Source: an uncultured Prevotellaceae bacterium (GTDB lineage Bacteria; Bacteroidota; Bacteroidia; Bacteroidales; Bacteroidaceae). Taken from it: a stretch of 36,310 nt of DNA. Under the pieces are notes generated by a model. That model made no database searches. It worked only from the letters and a program-made list of their open reading frames with translations, and was not told the DNA's origin. Shown here piece after piece: positions 8,073 through 15,188 of this stretch (position 1 is the first letter of the stretch; every line of letters begins with the position of its first letter). Location: NCBI GenBank assembly GCA_900318115.1, contig ONJJ01000035.1, forward strand, positions 1 through 36,310, read 5' to 3'. The position numbers and the translations under genes are program-made.

Positions 8073-8300
8073 TTATTTTTCTTGTGACAGAAGGTATTGT
8101 TTATATTCCCTCACAAACAATTCTCGTATATCGACCTCTAGCAAGTCTGCTATTTTGAGAATTGTAGCGAGGTCGGGCTGAGAAGAGTTGGTACACCACT
8201 TACTAACGGTAGAAGGGGTGACACCCATTTCACCTGCCAGCCACCGAGCTGTTTTCTTCTTCTCGAACAGAACCATCTTTATTCGGTTAATATCTTCCAT
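8073..8300 (-). CDS. XRE-family small DNA-binding regulator (controller-like)
   Basis: The 75-residue protein is almost entirely one Cro/CI-type helix-turn-helix domain: TARWLAGEMGVTPSTVSKW (about 18-36) holds the two central helices, followed by SQPDLATILKIADLLEVDIRELF. Such proteins directly upstream of restriction genes are often controller proteins that time endonuclease expression. It is first in the defence operon, 7 bases before the Mrr-like gene, and just behind a promoter with a 12-bp AT palindrome (8303-8314) that could be its operator. Autoregulation is inferred from this layout. Confidence 0.88.
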   Translation of the reverse strand: MEDINRIKMVLFEKKKTARWLAGEMGVTPSTVSKWCTNSSQPDLATILKIADLLEVDIRELFVREYKQYLLSQEK

Positions 8301-8302
8301 AT

Positions 8303-8314
8303 ATTATATATAAT
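8303..8314. promoter_or_regulatory. 12-bp perfect palindrome, candidate operator of the defence operon
   Basis: ATTATATATAAT is its own reverse complement. It lies between the predicted transcription start (near 8323) and the ATG of the XRE gene at 8300, a position suited to repression by that regulator. AT-rich palindromes also arise by chance. Confidence 0.45.
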
Positions 8315-8329
8315 GTAATGTTTACCCTG

Positions 8330-8337
8330 CAAAGGTA
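8330..8337 (-). promoter_or_regulatory. Promoter -7 element of the defence operon
   Basis: On the minus strand TACCTTTG matches the Bacteroidetes -7 consensus TAnnTTTG exactly, 29 bases before the XRE start codon. No convincing TTTG at the -33 distance is present, which may indicate a weak or regulated promoter. Confidence 0.6.
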
Positions 8338-8656
8338 GTGAAATTCTTTCAATTTCTGCCACTCTCTTTTAAATAATCGTGGTTATAGGCCCTTCTTTTA
8401 TGCTTTTTTATGTGTTTTTGCTGTTCATATATCCACCAAATATGGTTTTCTTGATGATTAGCGGAGGCAACTTCAAACCACATACCTAAATCTGGTATTT
8501 GGTTTACTTCTCCTGCTTACCGCTTTGAGATAATGCCCCTTGTTTTCGCTGTCATCTTTGCGAAAACATTTCTTGAACTCACAAATAATCTCTCTACGTT
8601 TCAGAAGGTAACGCAGGGTCACTTTTGCTTCAAAAAGGTCACTTGAAGGTCACCGT
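8338..8656. other. Non-coding stretch between defence operon and tRNA
   Basis: No protein of credible length is seen on either strand. The sequence is AT-rich. Near its right end it has three copies of GGTCAC (8619, 8638, 8648), the first two continuing as GGTCACTT. It may include remnants of the island boundary, but no transposase, integrase or clear terminal repeat is visible. Confidence 0.5.
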
Positions 8657-8694
8657 GAAAAGAAAAAGCACTTGCGAGAAACTCGTAAGTGCTT
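8657..8694 (-). terminator. Terminator of the CAU tRNA gene
   Basis: Arms 8666-8678 and 8682-8694 (AAGCACTTGCGAG and CTCGTAAGTGCTT) pair over 13 positions with one imperfect pair and a 3-base loop. On the minus strand the hairpin is followed by TTTCTTTT, as in an intrinsic terminator just downstream of the tRNA. A T-run also follows on the plus strand. Confidence 0.75.
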
Positions 8695-8706
8695 GATTTT
8701 TCGATG

Positions 8707-8780
8707 TGGACCAGCTAGGGCTTGAACCTAGGACCTCCAGATTATGAGTCTGTTGCTCTAACCAACTGAGCTACAAGTCC
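8707..8780 (-). tRNA. tRNA with CAU anticodon (Ile2 or elongator Met)
   Basis: The minus strand folds as a 74-base tRNA. The acceptor GGACTTG pairs with CTGGTCC, with one T-T mismatch and one G-T pair. The D arm is GCTC/GAGC, the anticodon loop CTCATAA gives CAT, and the T arm CTAGG-TTCAAGC-CCTAG is perfect. The discriminator base is A and CCA is not encoded. CAT is used by initiator and elongator Met and by Ile2, where lysidine modification changes reading to AUA. The GGAC acceptor start resembles known Ile2 tRNAs, but this cannot be settled by eye. It has its own promoter (8819-8851) and terminator. Confidence 0.93.
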
Positions 8781-8818
8781 AGCGCAGACGGACGGGGTGT
8801 TTCGAGCCGTTGCGGGTG

Positions 8819-8851
8819 CAAAAGTAGTGTAAAATTAGCGAACTGCCAAAA
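8819..8851 (-). promoter_or_regulatory. Promoter of the CAU tRNA
   Basis: On the minus strand TTTG (8848-8851) is followed after 20 bases by TACTTTTTG (8819-8827), one base longer than the TAnnTTTG consensus. It lies about 40 bases upstream of the tRNA 5' end. Confidence 0.6.
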
Positions 8852-8883
8852 AAAACAGCAACTTTTTGTTCCTAAAGGGGTGC

Positions 8884-8913
8884 GAGGGAGTGAAATGGGT
8901 GATTTCACTCCTC
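8884..8913 (-). terminator. 3' hairpin after the mannose-1-phosphate guanylyltransferase gene
   Basis: Arms 8884-8896 and 8902-8913 form a 12-bp stem with one bulged G and a 5-base loop. There is no T-run on the minus-strand side, so it could be a factor-assisted terminator or a stabilising mRNA 3' structure rather than an intrinsic terminator. Confidence 0.4.
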
Positions 8914-8970
8914 GTAGAAGGGGAGGAAAGTGGTGCAATTCCTTGCTCGGGGAAGGTAGGCGGATGCGAG

Positions 8971-10098
8971 CTATTCCTCCAGGGTATCAAGGTGGGCGAG
9001 GGTCTGCAAACGACGCATGGCTGCGGTGTCGTTCTTGGGACAGATCATCAGCACTCCATCCTGCTCTGCCACGACAAATCCCTCGAGACCACTTATGACA
9101 GCGAGATGACCGCTGGACAGCCGAACGAGGTTGTCGGAAGCATCATCGAAAAGAGCCTCGCTATGCAGCATGACGTTTTTTCGGCCATCGGTCTTGACGT
9201 CCGTAGGCGGCACGGGAGTGTTTATCCGCGGTGCATGGAGCGCATCGGTGCTCAGACACTGCCAAGTACCCAAGTCAGCCCATCCGAAGTGGCAGCGCTG
9301 GACGTAGCGGTGCTCGGTGTGCTCCAGGAGGGCATACTCGAGAGAGAGGTTTGGCAGGGCGGTGTAGAAACGGGGAGTCTCGTCCGTGGTGGCGGTGGCG
9401 CCGAGGTTGGCCAGTTCGGGGAAATCATCACGGTACTCGGGCACGTGCTTGAGGATGTTGCTGAGCATATATTGTGCACCGAAGACAAAGAGTCCTGTGT
9501 TCCAGAGGAATTCACCGCTTTCACAGAATATCGTGGCGAAGTCCAGACCGGGCTTCTCGGTAAAGGTCTTGACACGGAAGATATTTGGCGAGCGCCGCGC
9601 GGGTTCCCCTATCTGAACGTAGCCATAGCCCGTCTCGGGGCGCGTGGGTATGACTCCGAGGGTGATGACTCCTTCGTTGCTGCTGGCTATATCGAGGGAA
9701 TGCAGGATGTCTGCGGCAAAGGCATCGTTGTCATAGATCTCCTGATCGGAAGGTGTGACGATGATGCGTGCCTCTGGACAGATATTGGCGATGGCACTGG
9801 TGGCCCAGGCTACGGGTGCCAGCGTGCCACGGCGCACGGGTTCTGCCAGCACCTGGCAGCGTGGCAGCTGGGGCAGCTGCTCGTGCAAGAGGGGGAGGTA
9901 GCTCTCCTGAGTGGACACATAGATGTTCTCCGGACGGATGAAGGTGGCAAAGCGGTCGTAGGTCTGCTGGATGAGGGTCCTTCCGCTGCCTACAAGATCC
10001 AGATATTGCTTGGGACATTTCTCGCGACTGACGGGCCAAAGTCGGCTGCCTACGCCACCTGCGAGAATCAGGCAAAAATTGTTAGTCGTTTTGTTCAT
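8971..10098 (-). CDS. manC: Mannose-1-phosphate guanylyltransferase
   Basis: The enzyme makes GDP-mannose from GTP and mannose 1-phosphate in the cytoplasm, feeding glycan and GDP-fucose synthesis. From the ATG at 10098 it has 375 residues. The nucleotide-binding signature LILAGGVGSRLWPVSREKCPKQ lies at the N-terminus. Next come TPSDQ, the sugar-binding TFTEKPG, LWNTGLFVF, and a beta-helix-like C-terminus with FGWADLGTW. The frame extends 28 codons further upstream with poor initiators, so the internal ATG fits the family start better. It lacks the C-terminal phosphomannose isomerase domain of two-domain ManC/AlgA proteins. It has its own promoter (10128-10159) and diverges from ung. Confidence 0.93.
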   Translation of the reverse strand: MNKTTNNFCLILAGGVGSRLWPVSREKCPKQYLDLVGSGRTLIQQTYDRFATFIRPENIYVSTQESYLPLLHEQLPQLPRCQVLAEPVRRGTLAPVAWATSAIANICPEARIIVTPSDQEIYDNDAFAADILHSLDIASSNEGVITLGVIPTRPETGYGYVQIGEPARRSPNIFRVKTFTEKPGLDFATIFCESGEFLWNTGLFVFGAQYMLSNILKHVPEYRDDFPELANLGATATTDETPRFYTALPNLSLEYALLEHTEHRYVQRCHFGWADLGTWQCLSTDALHAPRINTPVPPTDVKTDGRKNVMLHSEALFDDASDNLVRLSSGHLAVISGLEGFVVAEQDGVLMICPKNDTAAMRRLQTLAHLDTLEE

Positions 10099-10127
10099 GG
10101 AAGACGGTTTTGTGCGTAATCTTTTCG

Positions 10128-10159
10128 CTAAGGTAAGCTGTTTTTCGCATTCGGGCAAA
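10128..10159 (-). promoter_or_regulatory. Promoter of the mannose-1-phosphate guanylyltransferase gene
   Basis: On the minus strand TTTG (10156-10159), exactly 20 bases, then TACCTTAG (10128-10135), one mismatch from TAnnTTTG. The -7 box is about 30 bases before the chosen ATG, which also supports that start. Confidence 0.65.
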
Positions 10160-10209
10160 CTTCTTTTACTATTTTTCACCAAAAAAGCTAGTTTTTCGTA
10201 GAAAATAAC

Positions 10210-10217
10210 TACTTTTG
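10210..10217 (+). promoter_or_regulatory. Promoter -7 element of ung
   Basis: TACTTTTG matches TAnnTTTG exactly and lies 40 bases before the ATG at 10258. No clear -33 TTTG is seen at the right distance. Confidence 0.55.
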
Positions 10218-10257
10218 CACGGTCTACTTGTCAAATCAAGTCTTAGAAACCTCCAAA

Positions 10258-10920
10258 ATGAACGTTAAAATCGAAGAAAGCTGGGGCGCGCGACTCTGCT
10301 CAGAGTTCTCTCAGCCCTATTTTGCTGAGTTGGCCGCTTTCGTGCGCCAGGAATACGCAGCCGGGGAATGCTATCCCCCCGGGAGCCGAATCTTCAACGC
10401 TTTTGCCCAGACGCCCTTCGAGCAGGTGAAGGTCGTCATCCTGGGACAGGACCCATACCACGAGCCAGGTCAGGCCATGGGTCTGTGCTTCTCTGTGCCG
10501 GACGGGGTGATGTTGCCTCCTTCGCTGAAGAACATCTACGAAGAGATCCACAGCGAGTTCGGCACTCCCCCACCTTCCTCGGGCGACCTCACGCGCTGGG
10601 CTCAACAAGGAGTGCTCTTGTTAAACGCCACCCTGACTGTGCGCCGCGGGCAGGCCGGCTCACACCAGCGACGTGGATGGGAGACCTTCACGGACGCTGC
10701 CATCCGCGCGTTGGCCTCGGAGCGCGAGCACTTGGTGTTCCTACTCTGGGGCAGCTATGCGGGACAGAAGGCCGCTTTCATTGATCCCCAACGCCACCTG
10801 GTACTGCGTTCGGCTCACCCCTCCCCCCTTTCGGCCTACCGCGGCTTCTTCGGCAACCATCACTTCCAGCTCTGTAATGATTATCTTATAAGGTATGGAC
10901 AGAGACCCATTGAGTGGTAG
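10258..10920 (+). CDS. ung: Uracil-DNA glycosylase, family 1
   Basis: Ung removes uracil from DNA, the first step of base-excision repair of deaminated cytosine or misincorporated dUMP. The ATG at 10258 gives 220 residues starting MNVKIEESW, the usual start in Bacteroidales; an upstream TTG at 10228 is unlikely. The water-activating loop GQDPYH has D65. PPSLKNIYEEI, LLLNATLTVRxGQAxSH and the DNA-intercalation loop HPSPLSAYRGFFG with H187 are all in order. It has its own promoter and diverges from manC. Heptamer-like repeats (GTTTAGA) follow its stop codon near 10930-10947. Nothing is missing compared with the family. Confidence 0.97.
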   Translation: MNVKIEESWGARLCSEFSQPYFAELAAFVRQEYAAGECYPPGSRIFNAFAQTPFEQVKVVILGQDPYHEPGQAMGLCFSVPDGVMLPPSLKNIYEEIHSEFGTPPPSSGDLTRWAQQGVLLLNATLTVRRGQAGSHQRRGWETFTDAAIRALASEREHLVFLLWGSYAGQKAAFIDPQRHLVLRSAHPSPLSAYRGFFGNHHFQLCNDYLIRYGQRPIEW

Positions 10921-11060
10921 TTTTTTTTCAAGTTTAGAGTTTAGGGTGGCATCAAAGGAAACGATTGAGTATCGTTTTCGAAGATGACTTCTCAGCGCTC
11001 AGAGGATGCAAGACAAGTTTACTTAGTCACAGCAGCCGACGTTAAGCGCGTGAGGGAAAA

Positions 11061-11132
11061 GAGTTTAGAGTTTAGAGTTTAGAGTTTAGAGTAGTTTTAA
11101 AGTTGAGAGTTGAAAGTAGTTTAGAGTTTAAA
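11061..11132 (+). repeat. GAGTTTA heptamer tandem repeat in the DUF3109 gene leader
   Basis: Four perfect GAGTTTA units occupy 11061-11088, followed by degenerate units that run up to the GTG start at 11133. A shorter relative lies at 10930-10947 after ung. The repeat is in the mRNA sense of the downstream gene. Confidence 0.9.
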
Positions 11133-11762
11133 GTGAAACAGATTCCTATACTTGAAGTGGGCGAAGTGTTGATTTCCACGTCCATCCTGACTGAGAAGTT
11201 CTGCTGCGACCTCAGTGCCTGCGGCGGTGCTTGCTGCATCGAGGGCGACGCCGGCGCCCCCGTGAGCATAGAAGAGATTGGCGAGATCGAAGACTCGCTG
11301 GATGCCGTATGGTCCCTGATGTCCGCTCAGGCACAAGCCGTCGTGGATCGTCAGGGTGTTGCCTACACCGACGCTGAGGGCGATCTGGTAACCTCCATCG
11401 TCAACGGCAAGGACTGCGTGTTCACCTATTATAATTACCCCCCTCACACGGTGGAAGGACTGCCTCCGGGATGTTGCCTTTGCGCCTTGGAGAAGGCTTG
11501 TCGCGAAGGTCGCTCGCGCTTCATGAAACCAATCTCTTGCGCCCTCTATCCCATCCGCGAGAAGCGTTTCTCCGGCGGGCTCGTCGGTCTGAACCTGCAT
11601 CGCTGGGCTGTCTGCGACGCGGCCTTCCGCAAGGGGGCCGAATTGGATATCCCCGTTTACCGCTTTCTCCGCGAACCCCTCATACGCCGATTCGGCAAGG
11701 AATGGTACCACGAACTGGAAATCGTGGCTGAAGAGTTCGAGAAGACTTACTCAGAAGGGTGA
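11133..11762 (+). CDS. DUF3109 family cysteine-rich protein
   Basis: The 209-residue protein has many cysteines in family-typical positions: CCDLSACGGACC near residue 25, GCCLCALEKAC near 115, ISCALYP and AVCD further on. Together they suggest a bound metal or iron-sulfur cluster, as in the related YkgJ-type putative metal-chelating proteins. I recognise the family from FCCDLSAC followed by GACCIEGDAGAP; its biochemical function is not known to me. The start is uncertain: GTG at 11133 gives VKQIPILEVGEVLIS, while a TTG at 11103 would translate part of the repeats. No promoter of the consensus type was seen, so it may be read from ung. Not truncated. Confidence 0.88.
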   Translation: MKQIPILEVGEVLISTSILTEKFCCDLSACGGACCIEGDAGAPVSIEEIGEIEDSLDAVWSLMSAQAQAVVDRQGVAYTDAEGDLVTSIVNGKDCVFTYYNYPPHTVEGLPPGCCLCALEKACREGRSRFMKPISCALYPIREKRFSGGLVGLNLHRWAVCDAAFRKGAELDIPVYRFLREPLIRRFGKEWYHELEIVAEEFEKTYSEG

Positions 11763-11794
11763 CGCTGCTTCGCAGCCGGTAAGAGAGCTCTATC

Positions 11795-11841
11795 CGGCAG
11801 AAAAAGGAATGAGAAGAAGGATAAAACTGAGTTATCTGCCG
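11795..11841. promoter_or_regulatory. Inverted repeat upstream of the cytochrome bd promoter
   Basis: CGGCAGA (11795-11801) and TCTGCCG (11835-11841) are perfect 7-base inverted arms 33 bases apart, ending about 40 bases before the -33 element. They could bind a regulator or form a long-loop hairpin; chance is possible. Confidence 0.3.
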
Positions 11842-11881
11842 CAAAGTTGTGGCCGGGGACGAAAAAAAATGCTATTTTTCA

Positions 11882-11911
11882 CTTGAGTTTCGGGAATTAT
11901 ACTTATCTTTG
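11882..11911 (+). promoter_or_regulatory. Promoter of the cytochrome bd operon
   Basis: CTTG (11882-11885), 18 bases, then TATCTTTG (11904-11911), an exact TAnnTTTG match. It gives a leader of about 70 bases before the DUF4492 ATG. Confidence 0.65.
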
Positions 11912-11986
11912 CCGCAGAAAAACTCCTTTACGGAGCTAATTACTTAAAGTCCACTTTTACCAACCATAATCAAATCTACCACCTCC

Positions 11987-12214
11987 ATGCGCACCGACAG
12001 CTTTCTCCATCGTGCATTCCACCTATACTACGATGGTTTCCGTTCGATGACTCTCGGACGGACGTTGTGGCTCATCATAGGCATCAAACTCTTCATCATG
12101 TTTGCCATTCTGAAGGTGTTCTTCTTCCCAAACTTCCTCCGGCAAAACGCCGAGAAAGGAGGCGAGGCAGACTTCGTTGCCGCCGAGCTCGTGGAAAGAG
12201 GGGTGAATAAATGA
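11987..12214 (+). CDS. DUF4492 protein, small membrane protein of the cytochrome bd operon
   Basis: The 75-residue protein has one membrane helix (LWLIIGIKLFIMFAILKVFFF, about 27-47) after an N-terminal amphipathic stretch with FHLYYDGFRSMTLGRTLW, and a charged tail. This family is regularly found just before cydA in Bacteroidetes, and it lies 35 bases upstream of cydA here. By size, topology and position it could be an accessory subunit comparable to the small CydX of proteobacterial bd oxidases, although it is longer and the sequences are not recognisably related. That role is inference. Confidence 0.9.
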   Translation: MRTDSFLHRAFHLYYDGFRSMTLGRTLWLIIGIKLFIMFAILKVFFFPNFLRQNAEKGGEADFVAAELVERGVNK

Positions 12215-12249
12215 CGACTATCTCCCAAACTTTAAACCCTTAACTAATA

Positions 12250-13854
12250 ATGCTACATCTCCTCTCCATCGATCCTGCCGCTGTTGACTGGGCACGAGCG
12301 CAGTTCGCCCTCACAGCTGCCTACCACTGGCTCTTTGTCCCTCTGACATTGGGCCTGGCCGTCATTATGGCCATAGCAGAAACCATTTACTATCGCACGG
12401 GCGATGTCTTTTGGCGGCGGACGTCGCAGTTCTGGCAACGTCTGTTCGGCATCAATTTCGCCATGGGCGTGGCCACGGGCATCATCCTGGAGTTTGAGTT
12501 CGGCACGAACTGGTCGAACTACTCTTGGTTTGTGGGTGACATCTTCGGTGCGCCGCTGGCCATTGAGGGCATCGTAGCCTTCTTCATGGAATCGACCTTC
12601 GTGGCTGTTATGTACTTCGGCTGGGAAAAGGTATCGAAAGGCTTCCACCTCGCCTCTACATGGCTGACGGGATTGGGTGCCACCATCTCCGCCTGGTGGA
12701 TTCTGGTGGCAAACTCCTGGATGCAATACCCTGTTGGCTGTGAGTTTAATCCCGACACCATGCGCAATGAGATGGTGTCGTTCTGGGATGTGGCCTTCTC
12801 GCCTTATGCCGTGGACAAGTTCTTGCACACGGTCATCTCCACCTGGATCATCGGTGCTGTGTTTGTCGTAGCCGTGTCGGCCTGGTACCTGCTGAAGCAC
12901 CGAGAGGCAGAACGTCGCATAGCATTGGAAAGCATAAAGATTGCTGCCGCTGTGGGCTTCGTGGCCTCCGTCGGAGCTGCCATCACGGGCGACGAAAGTG
13001 CCTACAAGGTGGCCGAAGTGCAGCCGATGAAACTGGCAGCCATGGAGGCACTGTACAATGGAGGAAAGGACGTGAGCCTCACGGCTATAGCCTGGGTAAA
13101 TCCCTTCAAACAACCGGACTACACGGAAGAGGAGGAAGCGTCCCTGCGCGTGGCGGTCCCCTACGGACTGAGTATCCTGGCCACCCGCTCGCTACATGGA
13201 TATGTGCCGGGAGTGAACGATATACTTAAAGGATACACGCGCGAGGACGGCACCGTGGAGCCTTCGGCCGACGAGAAGATGCGACGTGGGCGTCTGGCTA
13301 TTCAGGCGCTGGCGGACTACCGCAAGGCCAAAGCTGAAGGCGACGAACAAGCGGCCGAAGAAAGCAAGGCTGTGCTGGCTGACAACTTCAAGTACTTCGG
13401 CTATGGTTACATCCGCGACGAAGCGGAACTGGTGCCCTATATCCCCATTAACTTCTGGGCCTTCCGCATCATGGTAGGATTGGGTACGCTGTTCATCCTC
13501 TATTTTGCCTACATCCTCTTCCTCTGGTGGAGAAAAGGCAGGAAACTCGCTGCCATCCATTCCCCGGAAGCTGGGAAGAGTCCTCAGGAAGGTTCCCCCT
13601 ATCCGCGCTGGTTGCTCATCGCCGCTATCGTGCTGCTGCCTTGCGCCTACCTCTGCTCGGAAAGCGGTTGGCTGGTGGCAGAGTTCGGCCGTCAGCCATG
13701 GACCATTCAGGACATGCTGCCCGTGGGAGCATCGATCTCTGACATCGGATCCAGCGCCGTGGCTACCACCTTCTGGATTTTCCTCATCCTCTTCACCACC
13801 ATGCTCGTCGTAGAAATCAACATCATGTTCAAACAAATAAAGAAAGGAGTATAA
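12250..13854 (+). CDS. cydA: Cytochrome bd quinol oxidase subunit I
   Basis: CydA holds haems b558, b595 and d and oxidises quinol at the membrane, reducing O2 to water with high affinity; in an anaerobe this allows growth or detoxification at trace oxygen. The 534-residue protein shows YHWLFVPLTLG with H26 (matching E. coli H19), H193 in KFLHTV (H186) and M408 in FRIMVGLG (M393), the known haem ligands. The quinol-loop signature GDESAY...QPMKLAAMEALY is present. GRQPWTIQ near the C-terminus is also typical. It is followed 2 bases later by cydB, a clear translational pair. Nothing unusual in the core; loops are of the short Bacteroidetes type. Confidence 0.98.
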   Translation: MLHLLSIDPAAVDWARAQFALTAAYHWLFVPLTLGLAVIMAIAETIYYRTGDVFWRRTSQFWQRLFGINFAMGVATGIILEFEFGTNWSNYSWFVGDIFGAPLAIEGIVAFFMESTFVAVMYFGWEKVSKGFHLASTWLTGLGATISAWWILVANSWMQYPVGCEFNPDTMRNEMVSFWDVAFSPYAVDKFLHTVISTWIIGAVFVVAVSAWYLLKHREAERRIALESIKIAAAVGFVASVGAAITGDESAYKVAEVQPMKLAAMEALYNGGKDVSLTAIAWVNPFKQPDYTEEEEASLRVAVPYGLSILATRSLHGYVPGVNDILKGYTREDGTVEPSADEKMRRGRLAIQALADYRKAKAEGDEQAAEESKAVLADNFKYFGYGYIRDEAELVPYIPINFWAFRIMVGLGTLFILYFAYILFLWWRKGRKLAAIHSPEAGKSPQEGSPYPRWLLIAAIVLLPCAYLCSESGWLVAEFGRQPWTIQDMLPVGASISDIGSSAVATTFWIFLILFTTMLVVEINIMFKQIKKGV

Positions 13855-13856
13855 TC

Positions 13857-15005
13857 ATGACCTATGAATTTCTTCAGCACTACTGGTGCTTCGTCGTGGC
13901 TCTTCTGGGAGCCCTGCTGGTGTTCCTGATGTTCGTACAAGGTGCCAACTCCGTGGCTCGCAGCCTGGGCTACACCGAGGAAGGTCGTCGCCTCATTTAT
14001 AACTCCACGGGCCGCAAGTGGGAACTGACGTTCACCACTTTGGTGACCTTCGGCGGAGCCTTCTTTGCCTCCTATCCGCTGTTCTACTCCACAAGCTTTG
14101 GTGGCGCCTATTGGCTCTGGATGCTCATATTGTTCACCTTCGTGCTGCAGGCCGTCAGCTACGAGTTTCAAAACAAAATCGGCAACCTCCTCGGCCCCCG
14201 CACGTTCCAGTTCTTCCTGACACTCAACGGCATTGTGGGTCCCTTGCTCTTGGGCGCAGCCGTGGCAACATTTTTCGAAGGATCGAACTTCATCGTGGAG
14301 AAGAACAACCTCATCGATGAAGCCGCACTCACACCCGTCATCAGCCATTGGGCCAACGCCAGCCACGGGCTGGACGCCCTACTGAATCCCTGGGTACTCG
14401 TGTTCGGCCTGGCTGTGGTCTTCCTTGCGCGCGTGTTAGGCATTCTCTATGTGATGAATAATATCGACGACGAGGACATCCGTTCACGCGGCAGCGTGCG
14501 ACTGGTCGGCACTTCTGTGCCCTTTGTCATCCTCTTCGTGGCCTACCTCGTCCACCTGCTGCTGAAAGATGGCTATGCCTACACCGACGACGGAGTCATC
14601 TTCATAGAACCCTATAAGTACCTACATAACTTCATGGATATGTGGTATCTAACCATCGCACTCCTCATCGGTGTCGTTTTGGTTCTCTACGCCATCGGCA
14701 AGACCATCTACTCAAAGCACTACGTCGGAGGCATCTGGCCCGCTGGCATCGGCACCGTGCTCACCGTGTTGGCCCTGCTGCTATGCTCTGCCTGGAATCA
14801 CACGGCCTACTATCCCTCGACCGCCGATCTGCAGTCGTCACTGACAATGGTCAACTCCTGTTCCAGCGAATTCACACTGCGCACGATGTTCTACGTATCG
14901 CTGCTCGTCCCCTTCGTGCTGGCCTATATCGCATACGTCTGGCATGCTATGGACCGCAAGAAAATCACACGAGAGGAAATCAAAGAATCCGAGCATGTCT
15001 ATTGA
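13857..15005 (+). CDS. cydB: Cytochrome bd quinol oxidase subunit II
   Basis: The 382-residue integral membrane protein has about eight hydrophobic segments and the CydB-typical N-terminus with FVQGANSVARSLGYTEEGR and GRKWELTFTTLVTFGGAFFASYP. It pairs with CydA in the inner membrane and stabilises the haem centre. It starts 2 bases after the cydA stop, and a terminator (15025-15071) ends the operon. Assembly also needs the CydDC-type exporter, which is not in this window. Confidence 0.97.
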   Translation: MTYEFLQHYWCFVVALLGALLVFLMFVQGANSVARSLGYTEEGRRLIYNSTGRKWELTFTTLVTFGGAFFASYPLFYSTSFGGAYWLWMLILFTFVLQAVSYEFQNKIGNLLGPRTFQFFLTLNGIVGPLLLGAAVATFFEGSNFIVEKNNLIDEAALTPVISHWANASHGLDALLNPWVLVFGLAVVFLARVLGILYVMNNIDDEDIRSRGSVRLVGTSVPFVILFVAYLVHLLLKDGYAYTDDGVIFIEPYKYLHNFMDMWYLTIALLIGVVLVLYAIGKTIYSKHYVGGIWPAGIGTVLTVLALLLCSAWNHTAYYPSTADLQSSLTMVNSCSSEFTLRTMFYVSLLVPFVLAYIAYVWHAMDRKKITREEIKESEHVY

Positions 15006-15024
15006 TTCCCTCGACACACCTATT

Positions 15025-15071
15025 CCCCTCTTTAATCCATTGACGTGGAGGCGAGAGGGGACTTTTCTTTT
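15025..15071 (+). terminator. Terminator of the cytochrome bd operon
   Basis: CCCCTCT (15025-15031) pairs with AGAGGGG (15054-15060) and is followed by ACTTTTCTTTT. It separates cydAB from the dcw cluster. Confidence 0.7.
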
Positions 15072-15152
15072 GAGTTAAAGTGATACTTTAAGCACCTAAA
15101 TCCACAAATTTAAATGCTTTATAACATTTTTAGAAAGAAAATTGCCAAAGTG

Positions 15153-15184
15153 CTTGCACGGATGAAATAAAGTTAGTACTTTTG
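15153..15184 (+). promoter_or_regulatory. Promoter of the dcw cluster, almost touching the rsmH start codon
   Basis: CTTG (15153-15156), exactly 20 bases, then TACTTTTG (15177-15184), a full TAnnTTTG match. Only 4 bases separate the -7 box from the rsmH ATG at 15189, so the mRNA would be leaderless or nearly so. Confidence 0.7.
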
Positions 15185-15188
15185 CGGC

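Noticed and set aside
8402-8491. 29-residue hydrophobic frame (MLFYVFLLFIYPP...) that might be a small toxin
   Set aside because: No antitoxin RNA, promoter or ribosome-binding context was seen, and AT-rich DNA often gives such frames.
8866-10119. Open frame of 417 codons antisense to the mannose-1-phosphate guanylyltransferase gene
   Set aside because: The minus-strand protein has all family motifs and a consensus promoter. The antisense product shows no recognisable domain.
10228-10257. TTG start for ung giving ten extra residues
   Set aside because: The ATG at 10258 gives the usual family N-terminus MNVKIEESW and a sensible distance from the promoter.
11764-11776. GCTGC-TTC-GCAGC hairpin after the DUF3109 gene as a terminator
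   Set aside because: The stem has only 5 pairs and no T-run follows.
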